Positions 55,271 through 63,377 of a stretch of DNA of 64,000 nt are shown piece by piece (within the stretch, counting starts at the first letter, position 1; each line of letters starts with the position of its first letter). The notes beneath the pieces are model-generated. The model saw only the letters and a list, made by a program, of their open reading frames with translations. It did no database searches and was not told the DNA's origin. A program made the position numbers and the translations under genes. The stretch is from Litoreibacter roseus (GTDB lineage Bacteria > Pseudomonadota > Alphaproteobacteria > Rhodobacterales > Rhodobacteraceae): positions 1,054,001 through 1,118,000 of the forward strand of contig NZ_BLJE01000002.1 of NCBI RefSeq assembly GCF_009811795.1, given 5' to 3'.

Positions 55271-56314
55271 CTATTCGCCACAGATGCTTTGCAGGCTGAT
55301 CCAATCCCCGTCCGACAGAAGGCGGGGTGCCGGCTGGCCGCGCATGGGGTCGGCCTCAATCAATGTCAGCGTTGCCTCGCCGGTGATGTCCTTCGCGTAG
55401 GCGTAGGGGCTGGAGGCAATGCGCGCGGCCTCGAACCGGGCCAGCAGGCTTTCGGGATCCACATCCTGTGCCTCTTGCGTCAGAAGCACTTGCGCGTAAT
55501 CCGACAGAACAGCCTGATCCAGATGACCCGTGGTGAGCAGGCCGAACGTCGCGCGAAGGCCAGCGTGATCCAGAAGGGTGCGCAAGGGATCAACGCGTGT
55601 GCTGGGGTCGGTGGCCGCAAGAATGAAACCGGCGGCGACGGCGGGCGTGTCGTAATCCTCGACCAGCGTTTGGTTCAGAACGATGATCTGACCGGGCAGC
55701 GACAGGGTCGGTTGCGGTCCACCGGGCACGACGAAAAGCCGTCTGGCCTGCGCCCCGCTGCCGGAACTTGCCAAACCATCACCCAACGTCCGGGCCTTTA
55801 GACGGGACAAGGCGGCAGGTCCTAATCCAGCGCGGCAGGTTTCCCCCGTCAGGCGGGTCAGATGATCCAGAAGCGTGTTGCCGATGGACAGACGCGTGCT
55901 GTCGGGCACCACCGAAACCGTATGCCGGATCAGTGCATCGGGCAACCAGAAGACCCCGAGGGCCGCAATGGCCGACAGGATCGACACCAGAATAGCCAGT
56001 CGGACCCTGCCATGGCGCGGCTTCTTGCGAGCAATGGTTTTACGCACCTTCTCGATCGCCGTGATCATAGTGTCGTCATCGAGCTCCAATGTTTCACCGG
56101 ACTCAGCACCCGGTTCAAACATCGCAGGACGCTGGCCTGGATTGATGCGCTCGATGGCAGGCAGGGACCAATGGGTCAGTGCCGTATCAGTCCGGTCGCG
56201 GATGATCAGAGAGGCCTTGCCGAACGAGACGATGACGTCACGACGCTGCGCCTCCGGGCTTTCGCGCCAAAGGCCTGTGGTTTCCAGACGTTCAAACTGG
56301 GTAAGCGCCGTCAT
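55271..56314 (-). CDS. Membrane protein resembling an M48 metallopeptidase without HExxH
   Basis: A 347-residue protein with an N-terminal beta-rich part (about 15-60), one membrane helix (104-125) and a soluble C-terminal domain. The order matches M48 peptidases carrying a DUF7092-type N-terminal domain: a helix with the C160-centred region, AALSRL, then LFVVPGGPQPTLSLPG and VLNQTLVED. Where M48 enzymes have the HELGH zinc site (after about residue 227), this reads AAGFILAATDPSTR, so no zinc-binding histidines remain. It probably is an inactive relative acting as an assembly or regulatory protein. Confidence 0.6.
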   Translation of the reverse strand: MTALTQFERLETTGLWRESPEAQRRDVIVSFGKASLIIRDRTDTALTHWSLPAIERINPGQRPAMFEPGAESGETLELDDDTMITAIEKVRKTIARKKPRHGRVRLAILVSILSAIAALGVFWLPDALIRHTVSVVPDSTRLSIGNTLLDHLTRLTGETCRAGLGPAALSRLKARTLGDGLASSGSGAQARRLFVVPGGPQPTLSLPGQIIVLNQTLVEDYDTPAVAAGFILAATDPSTRVDPLRTLLDHAGLRATFGLLTTGHLDQAVLSDYAQVLLTQEAQDVDPESLLARFEAARIASSPYAYAKDITGEATLTLIEADPMRGQPAPRLLSDGDWISLQSICGE

Positions 56315-56405
56315 GGGTCAGGCTCGGATCATCAGGGGCAGACTGCTCTGGTTATTTGTTTTGAGGGACTGTACCTGCGCGTTGTCCTTCGCTCAACCGT
56401 CCCAG

Positions 56406-58031
56406 TTACAGCGCCTTCGCGGTCTCGCGAAGTTCGAACTTCTGGATTTTGCCGGTAGAGGTTTTGGGCAGATCCTGGAACACCACCTGCTTGGGGGTCT
56501 TGAACCCGGCCAGCCGGTCCCGGGCAAAGCGGATCAGGTCATCCGCGTCCGGAGTGCGCCCGGGTTTGAGTTCCACGAAGGCGCACGGCACTTCGCCCCA
56601 TTTGTCATCTGGTTTCGCGACCACAGCGCACAACAGCACATCGGGATGTGCCATCAGGACACCCTCGACCTCGACCGAAGAGACGTTCTCGCCGCCCGAG
56701 ATGATGATGTCCTTGGCCCGGTCCGCGATCTGGATATGACCATCGGGATGCTGCACAGCGATGTCTCCGGAATGGAAATGACCACCGTCAAACGCCTCTT
56801 TCGTGGCTTCGGGGTTTTTGTAGTAGCCCTTCATGACCGCATTGCCCCGCATCACGATCTCGCCCTGTGTGATTCCGTCCATATCGATCTGGGCGTTCTC
56901 ATCGTCCACCACAGTGACGTCTTCCATCATCGGGAATGCCACGCCCTGTCGGGCCTTCAACGCGGATTTCTTGTCATCGGTATAGCCATCCCAATCGGGG
57001 TTCCACAGACATTCGGTGACGTGGCCGTACGTCTCGGTCAGGCCGTAGACTTGCGTGACGTTGAACCCCAAACCCTCCATCGCAGCCAGCGTCGCAGGGG
57101 CAGGGGGCGCACCTGCTGTAAAGACCTCGACGCGGTGCGAGAAGGATTTCCGGGTGTCATCGGATGCATTGACGAGCAGGTTCAGCACGATGGGCGCCCC
57201 GCCGAAATGGGTCACGCTGTCGTCGGCCACGGCGTCGTAAATCGCCTCCGCCGAGATGTCCCGGCAGCAATGCACCGCGCCGCCCAGGACAGGCATCATC
57301 CACGAGTGGTTCCAGCCGTTGCAATGAAACAGCGGTACGATCGCCAGAAACCGAGGGTAGAGCGTCATTTGCCAACTGATCACCGTGCCCATCGTCATCA
57401 GATAGGCACCACGATGGTGGTAGACGACGCCTTTCGGCCGTCCCGTGGTGCCCGAGGTGTAGTTCAGCGCGAGGCTTTCCCACTCGTCCTCCGGCATGAT
57501 CCAGTTGAAATTCGGATCGCCTCCGTTCAGTACATCCTCGTATTCCGGGTAATGCCCGGACGCCGGATGTCCGCCATACTTATCACCCACTTCAATGATC
57601 ACCGGACCTTCGCCCTCGCATTCGGCTTTGGCGTCTTGGGCCAGCTTGAGGAACTGACTGTCAACCAAAACGATCTTGGCCGCGCCATGCTCGAAGATGT
57701 AAGCAACCGTGCCCACATCGAGCCGGGTGTTGATCGTGTTCAGTACGGCACCGCAGGCCGGCACACCGAAATGTGCCTCGACCTGTGCCGGGATGTTCGG
57801 CAGAAGTGTGGCCACCACGTCGCCCGGCTGAATGCCCCGCTGATGCAGGGCAGAGGCAAGCTGGGACACCCGCTTGTGATACGCGTCATAGGTTCGGCGG
57901 ATGGGACCATAAACGACTGCCTCGCGCGCGGGGAAAACCTTGGCCGCCCGCCTGAGATGGGACAGGGGTGTCAGCGGCACATAGTTCGCATTTGTCCGGT
58001 CCAGCCCGGTTTCGTCTTCCATCCATCCCAT
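56406..58031 (-). CDS. Acyl-CoA synthetase (AMP-forming, fatty-acid type)
   Basis: A 541-residue ANL-superfamily ligase that activates a carboxylic acid to its CoA thioester. The AMP-binding motif is LNYTSGTTGRPKGVV, the acyl-pocket A5 motif is VYGLTETYGH, and the catalytic Lys is near the end (TSTGKIQKFELR). The ATG at 58031 has AGGG 8 bases upstream. The substrate could be a medium-chain or methylmercaptopropionate-like acid, since marine relatives include DmdB types. This protein's beginning differs from known DmdB, so I leave it general. Confidence 0.88.
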   Translation of the reverse strand: MGWMEDETGLDRTNANYVPLTPLSHLRRAAKVFPAREAVVYGPIRRTYDAYHKRVSQLASALHQRGIQPGDVVATLLPNIPAQVEAHFGVPACGAVLNTINTRLDVGTVAYIFEHGAAKIVLVDSQFLKLAQDAKAECEGEGPVIIEVGDKYGGHPASGHYPEYEDVLNGGDPNFNWIMPEDEWESLALNYTSGTTGRPKGVVYHHRGAYLMTMGTVISWQMTLYPRFLAIVPLFHCNGWNHSWMMPVLGGAVHCCRDISAEAIYDAVADDSVTHFGGAPIVLNLLVNASDDTRKSFSHRVEVFTAGAPPAPATLAAMEGLGFNVTQVYGLTETYGHVTECLWNPDWDGYTDDKKSALKARQGVAFPMMEDVTVVDDENAQIDMDGITQGEIVMRGNAVMKGYYKNPEATKEAFDGGHFHSGDIAVQHPDGHIQIADRAKDIIISGGENVSSVEVEGVLMAHPDVLLCAVVAKPDDKWGEVPCAFVELKPGRTPDADDLIRFARDRLAGFKTPKQVVFQDLPKTSTGKIQKFELRETAKAL

Positions 58032-58166
58032 TGCGAAGGCCCTCCCGTGCCGTTCGGTCGTGTGGACAATCTAGCGCTGTCCCTGTTGGATACGAACGTG
58101 AAATGATTTTCAGTGAGGATGCAAGACACCTGAGCATCCGGTCGATCATCTGGCAGAGGGGGTAGC

Positions 58167-58811
58167 ATGATCATCTCGCGCGGGCGCGGCTACATCTTTG
58201 TCCACATTCCCAAGACGGGCGGCACCTCGATGGCCGCCGCGCTTGAGAACCGCGCCATGGGCGACGACATTCTGATCGGCGACACCACAAAGGCCAAACG
58301 GCGCAGGCACCGGCTGGAGGGGCAGGCCGCCCGTGGCCGGATCTGGAAGCACATGACATTGGACGATTGCGTCGGGTTGATTTCGGCGGAAGAGGTCGCG
58401 GCGTTCAAGGTCTTCACGATGGTGCGCAACCCTTGGGATCGGATCGTCAGCTACTACCATTGGCTGACGGAACAGAGCTTTGATCATCCCGCCGTGCATT
58501 TGGCCAAGGCGCAGGACTTCAGCGGGTTCCTGAACGCACCGCATACGATCCAAAGCCTGAGCGCGAACCCCTATGGCAGCTATGTCAGCCTCAACGGGAG
58601 AGAGCAGTGCGATCTCTTCGTTCGGCTTGAACATCTGGAAGAGGATTTGCCTCGGCTTGAGAACCTTCTGGACCTCAGGATCGGGTCATTGCCACATCTG
58701 AACACATCGGCCCGGGCGGGCTCGTATCGGCCCTTTTACTCAGATGCAGATTGCGACTTGGTCGCCCGAATTGCAGCCCCTGATATCGCGCGGTTCGGTT
58801 ATGCCTTCTGA
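58167..58811 (+). CDS. Sulfotransferase family protein
   Basis: A 214-residue PAPS-dependent sulfotransferase-type protein. The 5'-phosphosulfate loop is FVHIPKTGGTSM (residues 11-22) and the 3'-phosphate segment is MVRNPWDRIVSYYHW. The site GAGGGGG is 4-8 bases before the ATG. Acceptor unknown; carbohydrate modification is common for this family. It is divergent from the acyl-CoA synthetase gene. Confidence 0.87.
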   Translation: MIISRGRGYIFVHIPKTGGTSMAAALENRAMGDDILIGDTTKAKRRRHRLEGQAARGRIWKHMTLDDCVGLISAEEVAAFKVFTMVRNPWDRIVSYYHWLTEQSFDHPAVHLAKAQDFSGFLNAPHTIQSLSANPYGSYVSLNGREQCDLFVRLEHLEEDLPRLENLLDLRIGSLPHLNTSARAGSYRPFYSDADCDLVARIAAPDIARFGYAF

Positions 58812-58945
58812 GACAATGGCTGTTGCAAAATTGCTGATCGCTTAAATTTTGAAAAAATTTCTTATGTTATCATGAGATTGTCGCGTTAACTTAATGTTTG
58901 TCAAATGCGAACTCTTTTTTATTCTATCAGGGTTAAGTCATAGCC

Positions 58946-59563
58946 ATGTTTTTCAAAGGTTCAAAAAAAGCGGCCCCGGCCGCGCTTCCGTTGCGGCTGG
59001 ACCGCGCCCCTTCTCCGGGGTTTTTCGCCGGTCTGCGCATCGGCACACGTTACGCATGGACGGACGTGCTGGCCTTGTCCGAGGGCGACGCTGTCCTGAC
59101 CGCTCAGGATGGCGAACAGGAAATAACGGACGTGCGGCAAGGCATTTTCAGCGTGTCCCACACGGCTGCGGCTGCTCGACATTGGCCGATTGAGATCCCG
59201 GCCGAAGCATTTGGCAACGAAGAGGTTGCGATGCTGGCCCCCAGCACACGGATCGTCGTATCGGGCGAGATCGCGATAATGCTTTTCGATACGCCACAGG
59301 TCAGCATTCGCGCGGACGATCTGGTGGGCTTTCGTGGCATCAAGCGGGCGCGGTGGGCCAACGGCCTGCGTCACGTCACCCTGTGTTTCCAAAAACCGCA
59401 CACGCTGATTGCTGAGGGTGGTCTGTTCATCGATCTGCCGGGCCGTGGCGGCGTGTTTCAGGCAACTCCGCTGGACGGCAGGCAATCCCGCCTTCTGCTT
59501 CGGCATCTCAACGAAGCGCCGAAGGCCGTGCGGCCCGCAAAGCCTGAGATTTCTTGGATCTGA
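58946..59563 (+). CDS. Degenerate Hint-domain protein without catalytic cysteine
   Basis: A 205-residue cytoplasmic or unsorted protein. The block order matches the Hint_2 family: RIGTRYAWTDVLALSEGDAVLT (29-51), the LAPSTRIVV segment (97-105), ADDLVGFR and a PHTLIAEGGLFIDLPG end (151-166). The catalytic Cys that begins intact Hint domains (CFxxGTxI) is absent; F26-F27-A-G-L stands in its place, and the HRVL His is Thr101. It should not self-cleave. An AT-rich leader of 134 bases precedes it. Confidence 0.68.
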   Translation: MFFKGSKKAAPAALPLRLDRAPSPGFFAGLRIGTRYAWTDVLALSEGDAVLTAQDGEQEITDVRQGIFSVSHTAAAARHWPIEIPAEAFGNEEVAMLAPSTRIVVSGEIAIMLFDTPQVSIRADDLVGFRGIKRARWANGLRHVTLCFQKPHTLIAEGGLFIDLPGRGGVFQATPLDGRQSRLLLRHLNEAPKAVRPAKPEISWI

Positions 59564-59580
59564 CAAGTGCTGCCCAGTAA

Positions 59581-59612
59581 AAAACGCGGCCCCTCGGGAC
59601 CGCGTTTTGTTT
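59581..59612. terminator. Bidirectional terminator between the Hint gene and fadJ
   Basis: AAAACGCGG (59581-59589) pairs with CCGCGTTTT (59600-59608). The stem ends in A on one side and T on the other, so it can terminate in both directions; TTTTGTTTTT follows on the plus strand. It sits between two convergent genes. Confidence 0.8.
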
Positions 59613-59630
59613 TTCTCAACTGGTCGTCGA

Positions 59631-61817
59631 TCAAGCGGCTTTGGCTGGATCGAAGCGCCCGTAGAACTGCTGGTTCTTCGCGGCCATATCCTCAAGTAAC
59701 GCTGGCGCCTTGAACCGCTCGCCATATTTCTCGGCCAGCGCGTTCGTGGTTTCAGCCGCCCAAGGTGTGCCCACCATGTCGAGCCAGCTGAGCGGACCAC
59801 CGGACCAAGGCGCGAAACCCCAACCCAGAATGGCACCCACATCGCCCTCGCGGATATCCATCAGCACGTCTTCCTCAATGGCACGTACGGCCTCCAGCAC
59901 CTGTGCAAACAGCAGACGGTTTTGAACTTCGGTCACGTCAGGCTGCTCGTCGCTGACGGGATACTTGTCCCCCAGACCTGTCCAAAGCTGAGTGCGCTTG
60001 CCCTTCTCGTCGTACTCGTAAAAGCCCGAGTTCGACTTCCGACCCAAGCGGCCCTCGTCGGCCATCCAGAACAGCACCTCGTCCACGGCCCCATCGGGAT
60101 AGGCATCCCCCATCGCCGCTTTGGTCGCCTTGGCGATCTTCACGCCCAGGTCGATGGAGGTCTCGTCCACCAGTTGTAGCGGTCCCAAAGGCATGCCAAC
60201 CAGCTTCGCCGCATTCTCGATCAGGGCAGGCGCCACACCTTCCTTCACCATGCGGATCCCTTCGTTGATGTACGGGATGATGCAGCGGTTGGCGTAGAAA
60301 AAGCGCGCGTCGTTGACCACGATGGGCGTCTTGCGGATCTCGCGCACGTAATCCAGCGCCTTCGCCACGGCCCGGTCGCCGGTGCCCTTGCCCTTGATGA
60401 TCTCGACCAGCATCATCTTGTCCACCGGCGAGAAGAAGTGGATGCCGATGAATTGCTCTTCGTTGTTCGAGGCTTTCGCAAGCTCGGTGATCGGCAGGGT
60501 TGAGGTGTTGGTCGCAAAGATGCAGTCGGGGCCGACGACTGCCTGCACCTTCTCGGTGACCTCTGCCTTGACGCCCACATCCTCGAACACGGCCTCGACA
60601 ATCAGGTCGCAGCCTTCCAGCGCGGCATAATCCGTCGTTGCTGTGATAAGACCCAGCACCTGATCCTTCTTTTCAGGCGTTGCTTTCTTCCGCGCGATGC
60701 CCTTGTCCATGTAGTCAGTGGTGTAGGATTTGCCCTTGTCTGCGGCCTCTTGGCTATTGTCTATGAGAACGACTTCAATGCCAGCAAGCGCAGAGACCAG
60801 TGCGATACCCGCGCCCATCATGCCCGCACCGATAACGCCGACTTTCTGGACCTTCTGATCCGGCACGTCTGGGCGCACCGCGCCTTTTTCCAGCGCTTCC
60901 TTGTTGATGAAAAGCGAGCGGATCATGTTGGAGGAGCTTGGATTCATCAGCACGTTGGTGAACCATCGCGCCTCGATCTTGATGGCCGTGTCGAAGGGCA
61001 CCATGGCGCCTTCGTAGACCGCGCTCAGCAGCGCCTTGGCCGCCGGGTACACCCCTTGGGTCTTGCCGTTGACCATGGCAGAGGCGCCGACGAAAGTCAT
61101 GAAGCCTGCAGGATGATAAGGCGCGCCACCGGGCATTTTGTAGCCCTTTTCGTCCCAGGGTTTGACGATGGAAGGGCTCGACAGAACCCATTCTTTCGCA
61201 GCCGCCAGCGGGTCGTCAACGACCTCGTCGATCACGCCTGCCATCTTTGCTTTCTTCGGATCGTTCAGCTTGCCTTCCAAGAGCAGGGGCGAGGCCGCCA
61301 TCGCGCCCATCTTGCGCACCAGACGTGTGGTGCCGCCCGCGCCGGGAAAGATGCCAACAAGGATCTCCGGCAGGCCGATCTTAGCCTTCGGGTTGTCGGC
61401 GCAGAAGATACGATGACAGGCCAGCGGGATTTCCAGACCAATGCCAAGCGCTGTGCCGGGCAGGGCGGCTGCAATCGGTTTGCCGCCCTTGTTTTTGTCA
61501 TCCATGCCCGCGCGCTCGATCCGGCGCAGAACACCGTGCATGTCCATCACGCCCTCGAAAAGCCCCTTCGCCGGGTTGTCACCAGCGCTGTCCTTCATCT
61601 TGGCGATGATGTTGAGGTCCATTCCGCCCGCAAACGAACCCTCCTTGCCCGACGTGATAACGATGCCTTTCACAGCATCGTCGTCCAGCGCTTCACCCAC
61701 CAGACGGTCAAGATCCTCGAACCCTTGCTGGTTCATTACGTTCATCGACTTGCCTTGCGTGTCCCAAGTGATGACAGCAACGCCATCGGCGTCTGTTTTC
61801 GATGTGAAATCAGTCAT
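59631..61817 (-). CDS. fadJ: Fatty-acid oxidation multifunctional enzyme (FadJ/FadB type)
   Basis: Enoyl-CoA hydratase and 3-hydroxyacyl-CoA dehydrogenase in one 728-residue chain. The ATG at 61817 has AAGGA 9 bases upstream. The N-terminal crotonase domain has FAGGMDLN and PEILVGIFPGAGGT. The dehydrogenase begins VGVIGAGMMGAGIALV (near 330) and contains the EAVFEDVGVK and IGIHFFSPV segments. It is 11 bases downstream of the thiolase gene. Names FadB and FadJ are not distinguishable here. Confidence 0.93.
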   Translation of the reverse strand: MTDFTSKTDADGVAVITWDTQGKSMNVMNQQGFEDLDRLVGEALDDDAVKGIVITSGKEGSFAGGMDLNIIAKMKDSAGDNPAKGLFEGVMDMHGVLRRIERAGMDDKNKGGKPIAAALPGTALGIGLEIPLACHRIFCADNPKAKIGLPEILVGIFPGAGGTTRLVRKMGAMAASPLLLEGKLNDPKKAKMAGVIDEVVDDPLAAAKEWVLSSPSIVKPWDEKGYKMPGGAPYHPAGFMTFVGASAMVNGKTQGVYPAAKALLSAVYEGAMVPFDTAIKIEARWFTNVLMNPSSSNMIRSLFINKEALEKGAVRPDVPDQKVQKVGVIGAGMMGAGIALVSALAGIEVVLIDNSQEAADKGKSYTTDYMDKGIARKKATPEKKDQVLGLITATTDYAALEGCDLIVEAVFEDVGVKAEVTEKVQAVVGPDCIFATNTSTLPITELAKASNNEEQFIGIHFFSPVDKMMLVEIIKGKGTGDRAVAKALDYVREIRKTPIVVNDARFFYANRCIIPYINEGIRMVKEGVAPALIENAAKLVGMPLGPLQLVDETSIDLGVKIAKATKAAMGDAYPDGAVDEVLFWMADEGRLGRKSNSGFYEYDEKGKRTQLWTGLGDKYPVSDEQPDVTEVQNRLLFAQVLEAVRAIEEDVLMDIREGDVGAILGWGFAPWSGGPLSWLDMVGTPWAAETTNALAEKYGERFKAPALLEDMAAKNQQFYGRFDPAKAA

Positions 61818-61828
61818 TTTTCTATTCC

Positions 61829-63040
61829 TTACACGCGTTCGATGATCGTGGCGGCGCCCATGCCGGATGCGACGCACAACGTGGCAAGCCCGGTTTCCTT
61901 GTCCGAGCGTTCCATCTCGTCCAGAAGTGTGCCGATGATGATGGCGCCGGTGGCCCCCAAGGGGTGGCCCATTGCAATCGCACCACCATTTACGTTGACC
62001 TTGTCGTGGTCCACATCAAAAGCCTGCATGAAGCGCAGGACTACCGATGCAAACGCCTCATTCACTTCGAAGAGGTCAATATCGCCGACGCTCATTCCAG
62101 ACTGTTTCATGATATGTTCGGTCACGGGAACCGGCCCGGTCAGCATGATCGTGGGATCGGTACCGATCTTGGCCGTGGCCCGAATGCGCGCACGCGGCTT
62201 CAAATTGTACTTTTCACCGAACTCTTTAGAGCCAATCAGAACCGCCGCAGACCCGTCAACGATGCCAGACGAGTTGCCGGCATGGTGGATGTGATTGATC
62301 CGCTCCAAATGAGGGTATTTCATCAGCGCGACCTTATCGAAACCGGGCATGACCTCGCCCATGTCCTTGAAGGACGCTTTCAGCCCGCCGAGAGACTGCA
62401 TATCAGTGCCCGGGCGCATGTACTCGTCATGGCTCAGGATCTCCAGACCGTTCTGGTCCTTGATCGTGATCACCGATTTCTCAAAGCGATTGTCGTCCCA
62501 CGCAGCCTTCGCGCGGTTCTGGCTTTCAACGGCCAGCGCGTCGGCGTCGTCACGAGAAAAGCCATACTCGGTGGCAATGATGTCGGCCGAGATGCCCTGA
62601 GGGACAAAGTAAGTATCCATGGCAATCGACGGGTCGACGGCAATCGCTGCCCCGTCGGAGCCCATGGCAACGCGGCCCATCATCTCGACCCCGCCTGCGA
62701 TGTAGCCGTCACCTGCGCCACCTTTCACCTGATTGGCCGCCAGATTGACGGCTTCCATGCCCGAGGCGCAGAAGCGGTTAATCGACAAACCCGGGATGCG
62801 CTCATCAAGGTCGGAGGCTAAAACGGCGGTCCGGGCCAAGCATCCGCCCTGTTCCATCACCTGCGTGGCGTTGCCCCAGATGACATCTTCGACCGCATGA
62901 CCTTCCAGGTTATTGCGGGATTTGACTGCGTTCAGCACATTGGCCGACAGACGCGCTGCCGTGACCTCATGCAACGCGCCGTCCTTGCGGCCTTTGCCGC
63001 GGGGCGATCTGACCGCGTCGTAGATATAGGCTTCAGCCAT
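61829..63040 (-). CDS. fadA: Acetyl-CoA C-acyltransferase (thiolase, FadA-type)
   Basis: Thiolytic cleavage of 3-ketoacyl-CoA in beta-oxidation. The 403-residue protein has the nucleophile Cys in NRFCASGMEAVNLAA, the VNVNGGAIAMGHPLGATGA block and the final CVASGMGAA with the second catalytic Cys. GGAGG is 8 bases before the ATG and lies inside the small upstream membrane-protein gene, which it overlaps by 8 bases. Confidence 0.95.
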   Translation of the reverse strand: MAEAYIYDAVRSPRGKGRKDGALHEVTAARLSANVLNAVKSRNNLEGHAVEDVIWGNATQVMEQGGCLARTAVLASDLDERIPGLSINRFCASGMEAVNLAANQVKGGAGDGYIAGGVEMMGRVAMGSDGAAIAVDPSIAMDTYFVPQGISADIIATEYGFSRDDADALAVESQNRAKAAWDDNRFEKSVITIKDQNGLEILSHDEYMRPGTDMQSLGGLKASFKDMGEVMPGFDKVALMKYPHLERINHIHHAGNSSGIVDGSAAVLIGSKEFGEKYNLKPRARIRATAKIGTDPTIMLTGPVPVTEHIMKQSGMSVGDIDLFEVNEAFASVVLRFMQAFDVDHDKVNVNGGAIAMGHPLGATGAIIIGTLLDEMERSDKETGLATLCVASGMGAATIIERV

Positions 63041-63377
63041 TTGGGATGTCCTCCATTAAGTTCAGAACCCCGATCCAGGTGACAACGCTGGCCAGCAGCG
63101 CGCCGATCCCAAGGGGCATTTTGTAAGGGCTGAGAGGGCGCAATACGCCCGCCAGCTGTGTCTTGCGCAGCACCAGCACGGCCGCGCCTGTCAGACCGGG
63201 CACCAAAAGGCCCAGCCCATATGTTCCAGCCATCAGCAGCATTCCAAACGCACACCATGCCGCAAACATCGCGACTGCGCTGCCGAACTTGTCATCCGCC
63301 GCCCCCTCTTCCAGTTGGAGCAGCGACAGGGTGATCCCGCAGGCCACCATACCTGCCAGAAACGCCCATAAAATCAC
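63033..63377 (-). CDS. Small membrane protein of the fad operon
   Basis: A 114-residue protein with about three to four membrane helices (LWAFLAGMVACGITL, VAMFAAWCAFGMLLM, YGLGLLVPGLTG, MPLGIGALLASVVTWIGVL). I choose a GTG at 63377 that overlaps the GST stop as GTGA; a GTG at 63419 would add 14 residues. Overlaps of 4 and 8 bases with its neighbours make expression with them near certain. Function unknown. Confidence 0.7.
   Translation of the reverse strand: MILWAFLAGMVACGITLSLLQLEEGAADDKFGSAVAMFAAWCAFGMLLMAGTYGLGLLVPGLTGAAVLVLRKTQLAGVLRPLSPYKMPLGIGALLASVVTWIGVLNLMEDIPNG

Noticed and set aside
55875-58106. A 743-codon plus-strand frame across the acyl-CoA synthetase gene.
   Set aside because: The minus-strand gene has all synthetase motifs; the plus-strand frame lacks domains and a ribosome site.
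60750-62294. A 514-codon plus-strand frame across fadJ and fadA.
   Set aside because: Both minus-strand enzymes are well defined; this frame is a shadow.
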